Source: Haloarcula pellucida | Lineage (GTDB): Archaea > Halobacteriota > Halobacteria > Halobacteriales > Haloarculaceae | Reading direction: 5' to 3' | Assembly: GCF_014647235.1 (NCBI RefSeq) | Contig: NZ_BMOU01000006.1 | Span: forward strand, 124,001 to 188,000 | DNA: 64,000 bases | Shown here: positions 7,902 through 16,709 of the stretch, piece by piece | Position numbering within the stretch: position 1 is the first letter of the stretch | How the letters are laid out: each line of letters opens with the position of its first letter | Notes under the pieces: model-generated | What the model was told of the DNA's origin: nothing | Seen by the model: only the letters and a program-made list of their open reading frames with translations | Database searches by the model: none | Program-made: the position numbers and the translations under genes

Positions 7902-8501
7902 ATGGACGCCGCCGAGACACTCGATGCCGTCCGCGAGGAGGCGGGAACTGAACTGGACCGACTCGGCTCGGACAAACTGCTCATCGCGGCCACCGGTGCC
8001 GACCTGACGCCGGCGGCCGTCCGCGAGGCAGCGGTAACTCGCGAAGTCGGCGTCGCGGACGGACTCTCAGGCTGGGCCGACGATGCCGGGGCCGCCAGTG
8101 AGGCGTTCGCGACTGCCGCCGGGGCCGCCCGTGACCGCGCCGACCGTATCGACGCCGACCCCGGCGACCCCGACGCACTCGCCGACCATCTCCAGACGGT
8201 GGCGTCGACGGACGCTCGCGTCGGAGCGGGGCTCGTCGCCGTCCCGCTGATAGCCGACCGGTTCTACCTGCAGGTGGTGAACTTCTTCGTCAACGAGGCC
8301 GACGAGGCCGGGGCCGACACGTTCCGCGACCTGCGGGCCGACGCGAGCGACCTCGACCCCGCGCGTGACGCACTATCGACGCTCGACGACGAGGGGCGCG
8401 ACGTGGCCCGTGACGCCGCGGTTGGAGCTATCGAGGCCGCGTACGCGGACTACGCCGAGACGTTGGAGGGGATGGGACTGGACCCAAAGCCTATCTGTTG
8501 A
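7902..8501 (+). CDS. Rubrerythrin-like haloarchaeal helical protein
   Basis: All-helical protein of 199 residues. Its start (MDAAETLDAVREEAGTELDRLGSDKLLIAATGADLT) resembles haloarchaeal proteins I recall being named rubrerythrin family. Canonical ferritin-like metal ligands (paired ExxH motifs) are not visible, so iron binding is doubtful. The gene lies alone between divergent and convergent neighbours. A small ATP-independent role or structural helical bundle cannot be excluded. Family assignment is by recall only. Confidence 0.5.
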   Translation: MDAAETLDAVREEAGTELDRLGSDKLLIAATGADLTPAAVREAAVTREVGVADGLSGWADDAGAASEAFATAAGAARDRADRIDADPGDPDALADHLQTVASTDARVGAGLVAVPLIADRFYLQVVNFFVNEADEAGADTFRDLRADASDLDPARDALSTLDDEGRDVARDAAVGAIEAAYADYAETLEGMGLDPKPIC

Positions 8502-8502
8502 T

Positions 8503-10119
8503 TCAGGGGAGCCGGTAGGTGGCGACGCGGTTGGCCGCGTACAGGAACCCCGCTACGGTGGCGAGGCCGCCGAGGACGGCCGTCGCGGCCAGCCCCCCAG
8601 CGAGGAGCGCCGGCGTCTCGACGGGGACGGGAAACGGCAGGCCGATGGAGAGCAGGACGGCGGCGCTCGCCGGCGCTACGACCGCTCCGAAGACGAGGAA
8701 GTAGCCCCCGAAGGCGAAGCTACTCGGGACGGTCACGTCTCGGCCGTGGACGGACGACGGCTCGAACTTCGGGAAGACGACGCCACAACCAGCGGCGATA
8801 GCGGGTGCGGCCACCGTCGCGACGAGAGCGGTCGCGAGTGCCGCAAGCAGCGGGAGCGATGGCGTCTCGACCGCGGCACCGAGACCGACGACGACGAGGG
8901 GCGCGACGACGAGACCGGGGAGGACGCCGGCCAGCACGAGGCCGGCGACGAACGCTCGACCGGAGACGGCAGTCGTCAGCGTCAGCGGCAGGACGCCCTC
9001 CTCGCCGCCGAGGGGGTTGAGCGTGAACGCCGCGCCAAACGCCGCTGCGGTGGCTACGCCGACGGTCAGTGGTAGCGTCGTCGGCGCACCACGTCCTCGC
9101 AGGAGGAACTGCCCTTGCGAGACGAGGAGCAAGAACACCGGGACGACGGCGAACTGGACAGTGAACGGCGCGCGTCTCGCCCGGAGCCACGACTTCTGGG
9201 CGACGACCCGTGTGGCGCTCGGGACGCGCCCGGCAAGCAGGCGGTCCGAGAGCGTCCGCTCGTCCGGGTCGAACTCGTGGTCCGGTTGGACCGGGTCGAC
9301 GTACCAGACGCGTTCGGCCAGCCACCGACAGCCGACGGCGGTGACGGGGAGGCTGCCGACCAGTGCCACACCGCCGACGACGACCGCCAGCGGGTCCGCC
9401 GTCGTCCCGGGAACCGCAACGAGGACCACGTCGGCGAGCCACAGGAGCGGCGAGTCCGTGAGCGCGCGGAGTATCGCCAGTTGACCGGACTGAGCAGACC
9501 ACACCGCGAGCCACCCGACCGTCAGGAGGAGCGACGCGGCGGACCCGATGCTGGCACGGTGACGGGCGACGAACGCGGACCGGGCGGCGACGAGTTTCAC
9601 CGTCAGCCCACCCGCGTAGCCCAGTAGCAATCCGAGCGTGACGACGAGGAGCGTCGTCACCAGCACTACCGGGCCGACGAGGACGAACCCGGTTCCGGCC
9701 GACAGACCGACGGCGAGTGCGAGCACTGGTGCCCCGAGGACGGCGAGGGCCCGGGCGAGTTCGGCACCGACGACGCCGGCGAGGACGTCGGTGTACGGGA
9801 GTGTCGTCAGCAACCCGTCGAGGCCGTCCGGTTCGCCGATCTGTTTGGCCGACCGCTGCACCTCGACGAACGTCACGAGCGTAAGCAGCCCCAGAAGGAC
9901 GGCCACGACGGCCGTTCGCACGTCCGCTGTGGGTAACTCCGTCAACGCCCCGCCGCCGAAGAACGCAATCGCACCGATGCCGAGGCTGTACGCCGGGACG
10001 AAGAGGCCGACGCCGGCGAGGACGAGGATACCGCGAGCGCTGTCGAGAAGACTTCGCAACGTCCGCCGGAGTTCGATGCGGGTCACGAGGTGGGCCCGCC
10101 GCCAGTTCGGGCCGATCAT
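8503..10119 (-). CDS. ABC exporter membrane protein (ABC-2-like permease)
   Basis: Large membrane protein of 538 residues with about 12-14 hydrophobic segments. It begins with an amphipathic MIGPNWRRAHLVTRIELRRTLRS entry helix typical of ABC-2 type permeases. The mid-region charged loop (about 265-300) separates two halves. The start codon overlaps the stop of the ATPase gene at 10116-10119 in an ATGA, so the two are translationally coupled and almost surely form one exporter. Substrate unknown. Confidence 0.82.
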   Translation of the reverse strand: MIGPNWRRAHLVTRIELRRTLRSLLDSARGILVLAGVGLFVPAYSLGIGAIAFFGGGALTELPTADVRTAVVAVLLGLLTLVTFVEVQRSAKQIGEPDGLDGLLTTLPYTDVLAGVVGAELARALAVLGAPVLALAVGLSAGTGFVLVGPVVLVTTLLVVTLGLLLGYAGGLTVKLVAARSAFVARHRASIGSAASLLLTVGWLAVWSAQSGQLAILRALTDSPLLWLADVVLVAVPGTTADPLAVVVGGVALVGSLPVTAVGCRWLAERVWYVDPVQPDHEFDPDERTLSDRLLAGRVPSATRVVAQKSWLRARRAPFTVQFAVVPVFLLLVSQGQFLLRGRGAPTTLPLTVGVATAAAFGAAFTLNPLGGEEGVLPLTLTTAVSGRAFVAGLVLAGVLPGLVVAPLVVVGLGAAVETPSLPLLAALATALVATVAAPAIAAGCGVVFPKFEPSSVHGRDVTVPSSFAFGGYFLVFGAVVAPASAAVLLSIGLPFPVPVETPALLAGGLAATAVLGGLATVAGFLYAANRVATYRLP

Positions 10120-10856
10120 CGCTGTGTCGCTTGCTCGCTCGTCACGTCGAGGAACACGTCTTCGAGCGTACTCCCGGCCTCGACGTCGTCGGTCAACTCG
10201 CTCGGCGCACCCTCGGCCACGAGGTCGCCGTCGTACAGGACGCCGACGGTGTCGGCGAGTTCCTCGACGACCGGCAGGATGTGCGTCGAGAGGAAGACGG
10301 TCGTCTCGGCGGCCGCCACCTCGCTGATGGTGTCACACACCGTCCGGGCCGCGCGCGGGTCCAGTCCGCTGGTCGGTTCGTCCAGAAAGAGGACGCTTGG
10401 CTCGTGTAACAACGCCTGTACGAGACCGAGCTTCTGCTTCATCCCCTTCGAGTACGTAGCGACCCGGCGGTTCGCGTCGTCTGCGAGGTCGAACCGTTCG
10501 AGGAGCGATTCGACCCGGTCCCAGTCGTCGTGACCGCGCAGGCCGGCGACGTACTCCAGTTGCTCGCGGCCGGTGAGTTCGTCGTACAGCGCTGGCGTCT
10601 CCGGGAGGACGCCGATGTGTTCGACGACGCTCGCCCGGTCGCTCACCGGGTGGCCGGCCACGCGGGCGGTTCCGGCCGTCGGTTCGGTCAGCGTCGTCAG
10701 GATGCGGATAGTCGAGGTCTTCCCGGCGCCGTTTGGCCCGAGGAACCCGAAGACGTTCCCGGGGTCGACAGTGAGGTCGAGGTCGGCTATCGCGACGGCG
10801 TCGCCGTAGCGTTTCGTCAGTCCGTCGGCGACTATCGCCGGTGCTGGAGGGCACAT
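10116..10856 (-). CDS. ABC transporter ATP-binding protein
   Basis: Complete ABC ATPase of 246 residues. Walker A GPNGAGKTS is near residue 39. The Q-loop is at VLPETPALYDELT, the signature motif is atypical (YSKGMKQKL in place of LSGGQ, as common in this exporter class), Walker B is VLFLDEPTSGLDP and the switch histidine is in FLSTHILPVV. This is a CcmA/NatA-like exporter ATPase working with the permease encoded immediately downstream. A TATA-like ttcaatagg at about 10878-10886 read on the minus strand would give a near-leaderless mRNA. Confidence 0.9.
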   Translation of the reverse strand: MCPPAPAIVADGLTKRYGDAVAIADLDLTVDPGNVFGFLGPNGAGKTSTIRILTTLTEPTAGTARVAGHPVSDRASVVEHIGVLPETPALYDELTGREQLEYVAGLRGHDDWDRVESLLERFDLADDANRRVATYSKGMKQKLGLVQALLHEPSVLFLDEPTSGLDPRAARTVCDTISEVAAAETTVFLSTHILPVVEELADTVGVLYDGDLVAEGAPSELTDDVEAGSTLEDVFLDVTSEQATQR

Positions 10857-10912
10857 AGTTTCACTGCCACCCTGGGGTTCAATAGGTTTTGTCCACCGGA
10901 CGGTTGCCAGTA

Positions 10913-10921
10913 TCTATATTA
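10913..10921 (+). promoter_or_regulatory. TATA box of the HxlR regulator gene
   Basis: tctatatta is centred about 30 bases before the ATG at 10948, consistent with a leaderless transcript. It lies between the divergent ATPase and regulator genes, so the HxlR protein could control both from this 91-base gap (inference). Confidence 0.6.
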
Positions 10922-10947
10922 TCCACCCGTCTGAACGCGGAGGCAGT

Positions 10948-11301
10948 ATGACCGATGGGGATGCGTCCTGCGGGCAGACCAGTGACAGTCGGCAACTCCG
11001 CCGCGCCACGGCGATTCTCGGCAGGAAGTGGCATCCGGTATTGTTGCACACGCTCATCGTAGACGGCCCGCTCGGGTTCAACGACATGAAGGCCCGCGTC
11101 GACGGCATCTCCGATAAGGTGCTCTCGGAAGCGCTCGACGACCTGCAGGAGTCGGGACTGGTCGCCCGTGACGTCATCGACGACAAACCGGTCCGCGTCG
11201 AGTACTCGCTGACGACGGCCGGAGCGGACCTCGGCCCGATTATCGACGCGCTCCAGTCCTGGAGTCGCGATCACCTCACCGAGGGACAGCCCCCGACGTA
11301 G
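10948..11301 (+). CDS. HxlR family winged-helix transcriptional regulator
   Basis: DNA-binding protein of 117 residues. The HxlR signature is clear: ILGRKWHPVLLHTLIVDGPLGFNDMKARVDGISDKVLSEALDDL spans helix 1 to the recognition helix, followed by the wing (VEYSLTTAGADLGPIIDAL). A cysteine near the N-terminus (residue 8) could be redox-sensitive, as in some relatives, but this is not certain. Divergent from the ABC exporter operon, which is a plausible target. Ligand unknown. Confidence 0.88.
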   Translation: MTDGDASCGQTSDSRQLRRATAILGRKWHPVLLHTLIVDGPLGFNDMKARVDGISDKVLSEALDDLQESGLVARDVIDDKPVRVEYSLTTAGADLGPIIDALQSWSRDHLTEGQPPT

Positions 11302-11302
11302 C

Positions 11303-12619
11303 TCAGTCCTCGGACTCGATGACTTCCAGACCGCGGTTGTTCACGGCCGCCGCGTCCAGACCGATCTCTTCGAGGAACTTCTTGTACTCGCGTTCGCACT
11401 GCTCGGCGTCTTTCTGCCGGTCGCTGGCGCGGTCACACAGTGCTACGAGGTCCTCGGGTACGTCGTTGGTGTAGACGATCCAGTGGTTGATGAGGTCCGA
11501 GAGGCGGCGGATCGGCGAGGTGAAGTGGCCGTAAATCTCGAAGTTCAGGGCGTGGTGACCGCCGAAGGGGTCGTTCATGTACTTCGCGCGCGGCATCACC
11601 TTCATCACGGCCCACTGAATCTTATCGAGTTGGCGGCCGGGGGCCTGTTCGAGGGTAGCGTTGACGGCCTTCCGGGGGTCGTCCCACGTCGACCCGGGGA
11701 TGGAGACGCCGTCGAGATCTTGGATCTCGACGAGCGCTTCGTCCCACTCCTCGGGGCTCGGTTGCGGGTGGACGCGGTACATCGCCTCGACGCCGCGGTC
11801 CCACATCAGTTCGTGCGTGACGGCCTTGTTGGCCTTCAGCATGCACTCCTCGATGATGGTGTGGGCGCGGTCTCTCGCGGGGTTGAGGACGAGCGAGCCG
11901 TCCTCCTTGCGCTGTTCGTGCATCCGGTCGGCCAGTTCCCAGATGAGTTCGGTCTTCTCTGCGAGGTCGACGCTCGTGTCTTCGAGCAGGTCGTCGGCCG
12001 TCTCGGGGTCGTCGAGCAGGTTCTCGGCCTCCGTGTAGGTGAGGCGGGCGTCGCTCTCGATGACGGACTTGTATATCTCGATGGTCTCGTAGGAGAGGTT
12101 CTCCTTGTCCAGATGCATCTCGACGGTGTGGGCCAGTCGGTCCTCGTTGGGGACGAGCGAACACACCGTCTCGGCGAGGACGGGCGGGAGCATGTGGATG
12201 GTGTAACCCGGGAGGTAGACGGTGTTGCCTCGTTCGACGGCTTCGGCCCACATCGCGGTGTCGGGGTTGACGTAGTGGGTCACGTCGGCGATGTGGACCC
12301 ACAGCACGTACTCGTCGTCTCGCTCTTCGACCGAGATGGCGTCGTCGAAGTCCTGGGCGTCGATGGGGTCGGTCGTCCACGTCGTCATCTCGCGGAGGTC
12401 ACGGCGCTCGTCGACCTCGTCGGCGATCTCCTGCTGGACGTCCTGCGTGCGCTCTTTCGCCTCTTCGAGCACTTCCGGCGGGAACTCGTCGCGGATACCG
12501 AACTTCTCGAACAACTCCTCGCGCTTGTTCTCCATGTGGCGGGCCATCTCCTCGTCGATTTCGACGGGGCCCTGCCCCTCGGCGGTGCCGGCCGCCGACT
12601 GGGCGTCTTCGGTGGTCAT
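11303..12619 (-). CDS. RNB-domain ribonuclease (RNase R/VacB family)
   Basis: 3'-5' exoribonuclease of 438 residues. The catalytic acidic cluster reads TTDPIDAQDFDDAISV near residues 86-101, and the conserved FTSPIRRLSDLINH near residue 375 completes the RNB core. No S1 or cold-shock domains flank it, so it is a minimal haloarchaeal RNB enzyme, probably acting in RNA decay or processing. The ATG at 12619 is preferred over the GTG six codons upstream because MTTEDA begins the usual acidic N-terminus. Confidence 0.88.
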   Translation of the reverse strand: MTTEDAQSAAGTAEGQGPVEIDEEMARHMENKREELFEKFGIRDEFPPEVLEEAKERTQDVQQEIADEVDERRDLREMTTWTTDPIDAQDFDDAISVEERDDEYVLWVHIADVTHYVNPDTAMWAEAVERGNTVYLPGYTIHMLPPVLAETVCSLVPNEDRLAHTVEMHLDKENLSYETIEIYKSVIESDARLTYTEAENLLDDPETADDLLEDTSVDLAEKTELIWELADRMHEQRKEDGSLVLNPARDRAHTIIEECMLKANKAVTHELMWDRGVEAMYRVHPQPSPEEWDEALVEIQDLDGVSIPGSTWDDPRKAVNATLEQAPGRQLDKIQWAVMKVMPRAKYMNDPFGGHHALNFEIYGHFTSPIRRLSDLINHWIVYTNDVPEDLVALCDRASDRQKDAEQCEREYKKFLEEIGLDAAAVNNRGLEVIESED

Positions 12620-12694
12620 GCCCCCGGCTACGCCCACGGTGTAGTTAGGACTGTCGGGGTCAGAATCAGCACTCGCAACCGACCGTCTCGTCGC

Positions 12695-12979
12695 TCACTC
12701 GCGTTCGACGCTGTTCTCCTCGGCGAGTTCTCGGTACCGACGGAGGAACGTCTCTCGGTCGGTCTCGCCGGCCCCGGCGTCGTCGAGCGTCGCTTCGAGA
12801 TCGCCCCGTGGCTGGTGGGACGTATCCGCGAAACACCCCTTACAGAGGTACTCGAACGCCTTGTCCCGGCGCTCCCATCGGTCCCCGTGCTTGTCGTACT
12901 CGCGGGCATCAGACCGGGCGAGGCGGTCACCGCAGGCGATACAGGTCACCGTCTCCCGGTCGCTCCGGGACCCGAACAT
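12695..12979 (-). CDS. DUF7562-like zinc-finger protein
   Basis: Small protein of 94 residues beginning MFGSRSDRETVTCIACGDRL. The cysteines of CIACG and YLCKGC form a probable zinc ribbon over residues 13-51, interrupted by a charged helix (DAREYDKHGDRWERRDKAFEYLC). The C-terminal third is an acidic helix. The pattern matches the haloarchaeal family I recall as DUF7562. The shorter start was taken because the upstream 25 codons lack coding character. Function unknown. Confidence 0.75.
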   Translation of the reverse strand: MFGSRSDRETVTCIACGDRLARSDAREYDKHGDRWERRDKAFEYLCKGCFADTSHQPRGDLEATLDDAGAGETDRETFLRRYRELAEENSVERE

Positions 12980-13137
12980 ACTCACCGGTAGCGGCTGGCA
13001 TACTATAGTGTTTTCCGCACGGGCAAGCCCCAGTGTGGGCACACCGATACCCATTCAGTTAGGGATTCCGGCCACACGTTTATCCACGAGCCACCTCTAC
13101 GAGTGGTAACGGCACGTCGTAGCCGAGGCACTTGCGA

Positions 13138-14718
13138 ATGAAGCCACCACAGACACTCGCGCACTCGACGCTCGATACGCTCCCCATCAACATCGCTGTC
13201 CTCGACGACGAGGGGACCATCCTCTTTACCAACCGCGCCTGGCAGGAGTTCGCCAGCGCCGACGACGGCGAGATGCAAGGGGTGAACTACTTCGGGACGA
13301 CCGACGTCGACGCCGACGAGTACGCCGCGGAAGCCGTCGACGGCATCGAGTCCGTTATCTCGGGCGACCGGGACCTGTTCACGCTGGAGTACCCCTGCCA
13401 CTCGCCGGACGAGAAGCAGTGGTTCCTGATGCGGGTCGCGCCGCTCCCCGAGGACGAGGCCGGCAGTGCCGTCGTGGCCCACATCGACATCACCCAGCGG
13501 AAACTCGCGGAACTGGCGGCCGAACGCCGCAGCGAGCAGTTGCGCGCCGAACGCTCGAACCTCGAACACCTCGTCGACAGACTGGACGGCCTCGTCACGG
13601 GGGTGATGAACGACGTGATGACCGCCGGGTCGCGGTCTGACATCCAGCAGGTCGTAGTCGACCGGCTAGCGGCCGTCGACTCCTACCAGTTCGCGTGGAT
13701 AGCGGCGTTCGATTTGCGCGACGAGGCGCTCCGGCCGGCGGCGCTGTCGACGGACCGGGACGCCGACCTCGCCGTCTCGCTGTCCGATGACGACCCCGTC
13801 GCTCTCGCGGCCCGAACCGAGGAGATTCAGGTCGCGACCGACGATATCGGCGAGCACCACCGCGAACTGGCCGGCGGCAACGTCGCGTCCGTCGCGGCCG
13901 TGCCGCTCGTCGCCGGTGAGTCGCTGTACGGCGTGCTCACGGTGTACGCCGACGAGGCCAGCGTATTCGACCCGCGCGAGCGGGCGGTACTCGGAGCGGT
14001 CGGACAGGCCATCTCGACGGCCATCGACGCCACCGAGACCAGCAAGCTACTGACGACGGACAACGTCACGGAACTGGAACTGCAGATACGCGACGACGAC
14101 ATCTTCTTCGTCGCGCTGGCCCGGGAACTGGGCTGTCGGATGGAGTACGGCGGGAGCGTCGCCGACGACGAGGAGACGGTGATGTTCTTCCTCGTGGAGA
14201 CCGAGGACCCCTCGGCGGTGTGTGCGGCCGCCGCCGACCACCCACAGGTCACCGCCGTGACGCACGTCTCGACGTCGGAGTCGGCGTCGCTGTTCGAGTT
14301 TTCGGTCGGCGACCCGCCGGTCGTCTCGCTGCTTGCCGACCGCGGCGCGGAGACCCGCGACATCACTGTGACGCCTGACCACGCCGTGTTTTCGGTGACG
14401 CTCCCGGCGACCACCGAGACGCGAAGCGTCGTCGAACACGTCCGCGACCGCTACCCCGGCACGGACCTCGTGGCCGTCCGCGAACGCGACGAGCCACCGG
14501 TCTCCCGGCAGGCGTTCCTCGCCACGCTGGAGGATCGTCTGACGAACCGACAGTTGACGGCCCTCAGGAAGGGGTATCTCGGCGGCTTCTTCGACTGGCC
14601 GCGGGACGTCTCCGGCGAGGAACTGGCCGATTCGATGGACATCTGCCCGTCGACGTTCCATCAGCACCTCCGAGCGGGCGAGCGGAAGCTACTGGAAGAG
14701 ATATTCGAGACGTGGTGA
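13138..14718 (+). CDS. bat: Bat-type PAS/GAF HTH-10 transcriptional activator
   Basis: Regulator of 526 residues with the architecture of the bacterio-opsin activator Bat. A PAS domain (about 10-120, IAVLDDEGTILFTNRAWQEF, with an ITQRKLAELAAER linker) is followed by a GAF domain (about 155-300), a bacterio-opsin activator linker (about 310-450) and a C-terminal HTH-10 domain (about 460-520, LTNRQLTALRKGYLGGFFDWPRDVSGEELADSMDICPSTFHQHLR). In Halobacterium, Bat senses oxygen/light and activates bop, brp and crtB. Its position just before crtB, crtY and blh here supports the same role. ATG at 13138 is chosen over TTG at 13132. Confidence 0.87.
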   Translation: MKPPQTLAHSTLDTLPINIAVLDDEGTILFTNRAWQEFASADDGEMQGVNYFGTTDVDADEYAAEAVDGIESVISGDRDLFTLEYPCHSPDEKQWFLMRVAPLPEDEAGSAVVAHIDITQRKLAELAAERRSEQLRAERSNLEHLVDRLDGLVTGVMNDVMTAGSRSDIQQVVVDRLAAVDSYQFAWIAAFDLRDEALRPAALSTDRDADLAVSLSDDDPVALAARTEEIQVATDDIGEHHRELAGGNVASVAAVPLVAGESLYGVLTVYADEASVFDPRERAVLGAVGQAISTAIDATETSKLLTTDNVTELELQIRDDDIFFVALARELGCRMEYGGSVADDEETVMFFLVETEDPSAVCAAAADHPQVTAVTHVSTSESASLFEFSVGDPPVVSLLADRGAETRDITVTPDHAVFSVTLPATTETRSVVEHVRDRYPGTDLVAVRERDEPPVSRQAFLATLEDRLTNRQLTALRKGYLGGFFDWPRDVSGEELADSMDICPSTFHQHLRAGERKLLEEIFETW

Positions 14719-14782
14719 GACTGCCGGACAAACCGAGGGAAGCGACCGGCGTCCCGGGTGGTCCAAAGCAGTTGGGTACACA

Positions 14783-14790
14783 GTTTAAAG
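14783..14790 (+). promoter_or_regulatory. Probable TATA element for the crtB-crtY-blh transcript
   Basis: gtttaaag lies in the 259-base gap between bat and crtB, in the only AT-rich stretch of that gap (about 14775-14820). The start of crtB is nearly 190 bases further on, so a leader of around 160 bases is predicted. Bat-dependent upstream elements near this box are likely by analogy with Halobacterium but were not identified. Confidence 0.4.
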
Positions 14791-14977
14791 TTGTTCTCCG
14801 CCTATTTGTTTGTAGACGATGTGTCACTCCGACCCGGGTCGTATCACGCAACCTACGCGAACGGTCGCGGCCGAGCCGACGCCTCAGACGGGTGAAACGG
14901 CTCGACAGCGGACCCGGTGTCGGTGCCTGTCGCGGCACCGACGTATCATTCGATGACCGACCTGTCGCCAGCACTCA

Positions 14978-15949
14978 ATGCAATCTGACAACATCCGAAC
15001 GAGCAAATCGATCCAACAGCAGACCGGCCGGACGTTCCACCTCGCGACCCGGGTTCTCCCGGAGCGGATTCGCTACCCGACCTACGTGATGTACGCCTTC
15101 TTCCGCGTCGCCGACGAGGTGGTCGACCAGCCGGAGGGCCCGCCACCGAACGTCCAACACGAACGGTTGGAGACGATACGAGAGGCGGCACTGGGCAACC
15201 GCGACCCCGAGGACACCGACGACGGGGCCGTGCTGGCGGCGTTTCAGGACCTCCGCGAGGAACACGACATCCCCGACGAGGAGATAAACGTCTTCATCGA
15301 CGCCATGGAGATGGACATCGCACAGGCTCGCTACGAGACGTTCGAGGACCTGCGAGGGTACATGCGCGGGTCGGCCGTCGCCGTCGGGAACATGATGACG
15401 ATGGTGATGGACCCGCCACAGAAAGAGGTGGCACTCCCCCACGCCGAAGCGCTCGCGGAGGCGTTCCAGTTGTCGAACTTCCTCCGGGACGTCCGCGAGG
15501 ACATCCACGACTACGGGCGCGTGTACCTCCCGCAAGAGACGCTCGAACGGCACGGCGTCACCGAGGAGCAACTCGCGAACGCGGAGGTCGACGACGCCTT
15601 CCGCGCCGTGATGCAGGAGGAACTGGCCCGCACCGACGAACTGTACCGCGAGGGGGTCAAAGGAATCAGCTATCTCCCCGAGGACTGTCAGTTCGGCGTC
15701 CTGCTGTCGGCGGTGCTGTATGCCGAACACCACCGGCTCATCCGGAACCGCGGCTACGACGTGCTGACGGAGACGCCGGAACTCACCCGCCGCCGCCGGC
15801 TCTGGCTGCTCGCCCGGACGTGGTGGCACTGGCGGCGCAACGGCGACCCCGAAGCCACCTTCTACGCCGTCAGTGCCGTCTCCGAGCGCGGCCCGGACAC
15901 CGTTCCGACCGACGTCCACAGTCACGGCCGACCGACCTGGCGTGGATGA
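14978..15949 (+). CDS. crtB: Phytoene synthase
   Basis: Enzyme of 323 residues that joins two geranylgeranyl diphosphates head to head into phytoene, the first committed carotenoid step. The two aspartate-rich motifs are DEVVD at 46-50 and NFLRDVRED at 167-175. The lysine/tyrosine-lined RVYLP segment follows the second motif. Length fits the trans-isoprenyl head-to-head synthase family. Located between bat and crtY, it is the first enzyme of a route to beta-carotene and retinal. The end of the gene is 34 bases before crtY, indicating one transcript. Confidence 0.93.
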   Translation: MQSDNIRTSKSIQQQTGRTFHLATRVLPERIRYPTYVMYAFFRVADEVVDQPEGPPPNVQHERLETIREAALGNRDPEDTDDGAVLAAFQDLREEHDIPDEEINVFIDAMEMDIAQARYETFEDLRGYMRGSAVAVGNMMTMVMDPPQKEVALPHAEALAEAFQLSNFLRDVREDIHDYGRVYLPQETLERHGVTEEQLANAEVDDAFRAVMQEELARTDELYREGVKGISYLPEDCQFGVLLSAVLYAEHHRLIRNRGYDVLTETPELTRRRRLWLLARTWWHWRRNGDPEATFYAVSAVSERGPDTVPTDVHSHGRPTWRG

Positions 15950-15983
15950 GCCGGCCGTTCCCGCTCGCCCCCTCGTCACACCG

Positions 15984-16709
15984 ATGACCCCGAGTCTCAC
16001 CTACCTGCAGTTCCACGCGGTGCTGGTCCTGCCCGTGCTGGCCGGACTAGCACTCACTGCGCGCTATCGGCTGGCCAGCCGTCGGGTCGTCCTCTCGGGG
16101 ACGGCCCTGTTGGCGGCGCTGGCGCTCGTCTACACGACGCCGTGGGACAACTACCTCGTCGCCCGCGGCGTCTGGTGGTACGGAGCGGGAACCGTTCTGA
16201 CCCGGCTGTGGGCCGCGCCGCTGGGCGAGTATCTCTTCTTCGTCTTCCAGCCAGTCGGCGTCGGCCTGTGGGTCGCTCGCTACGGCGTCGATACGACGCG
16301 ACCGCTCGCCATACCGGTGCCGACGCGGGCGCTCGGACTACTGGCTGCCGGCCTGGTCGCGGCCGTCGGCGTCGCGTTACTCGACAGTCCCGACGGCCTC
16401 TATCTCGGATCGTTGCTGGTCTGGAGCGTCCCCATCCTCGCTATCCAGTGGGCCTTCGGGTGGCCGTTTCTCGTCGCGGAGTGGCGCACCGTCGCCCTCG
16501 GGACGCTGGTCCCGACGCTGTACCTCTGGGTCGCCGACCGCATCGCGCTGGCACTGGGCGTGTGGACGCTGTCGGACCAGTACACGACCGGACTGGCGAT
16601 ACCCCTCCTCGGCCTCCCCGTCGAGGAGGCCGTCTTCTTCCTGCTGACGTCGCTGTTCGTCGTACAGGGACTGGTCCTCTTCGCGTGGCTCTGTGACAGA
16701 TGGGGGTGA
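15984..16709 (+). CDS. crtY: Lycopene beta-cyclase (archaeal/fungal heterodimer-type fused domains)
   Basis: Membrane enzyme of 241 residues that cyclises both ends of lycopene to give beta-carotene. Six to seven hydrophobic segments form two repeats of the lycopene cyclase domain. The first contains TTPWDNYLVARGVWWY and the second LSDQYTTGLAIPLLGLPVEEAVFF. The ATG at 15984, giving MTPSLTYLQFH, fits the family N-terminus. Longer in-frame readings run back into crtB. The gene overlaps blh by ten bases, so translation is coupled to the retinal-forming step. Confidence 0.92.
   Translation: MTPSLTYLQFHAVLVLPVLAGLALTARYRLASRRVVLSGTALLAALALVYTTPWDNYLVARGVWWYGAGTVLTRLWAAPLGEYLFFVFQPVGVGLWVARYGVDTTRPLAIPVPTRALGLLAAGLVAAVGVALLDSPDGLYLGSLLVWSVPILAIQWAFGWPFLVAEWRTVALGTLVPTLYLWVADRIALALGVWTLSDQYTTGLAIPLLGLPVEEAVFFLLTSLFVVQGLVLFAWLCDRWG

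Noticed and set aside
11483-12991. 502-residue plus-strand open frame opposite the RNB ribonuclease
   Set aside because: Antisense to RNB motifs that are unmistakable on the minus strand. The Val/Gly/Asp-rich product resembles no family.
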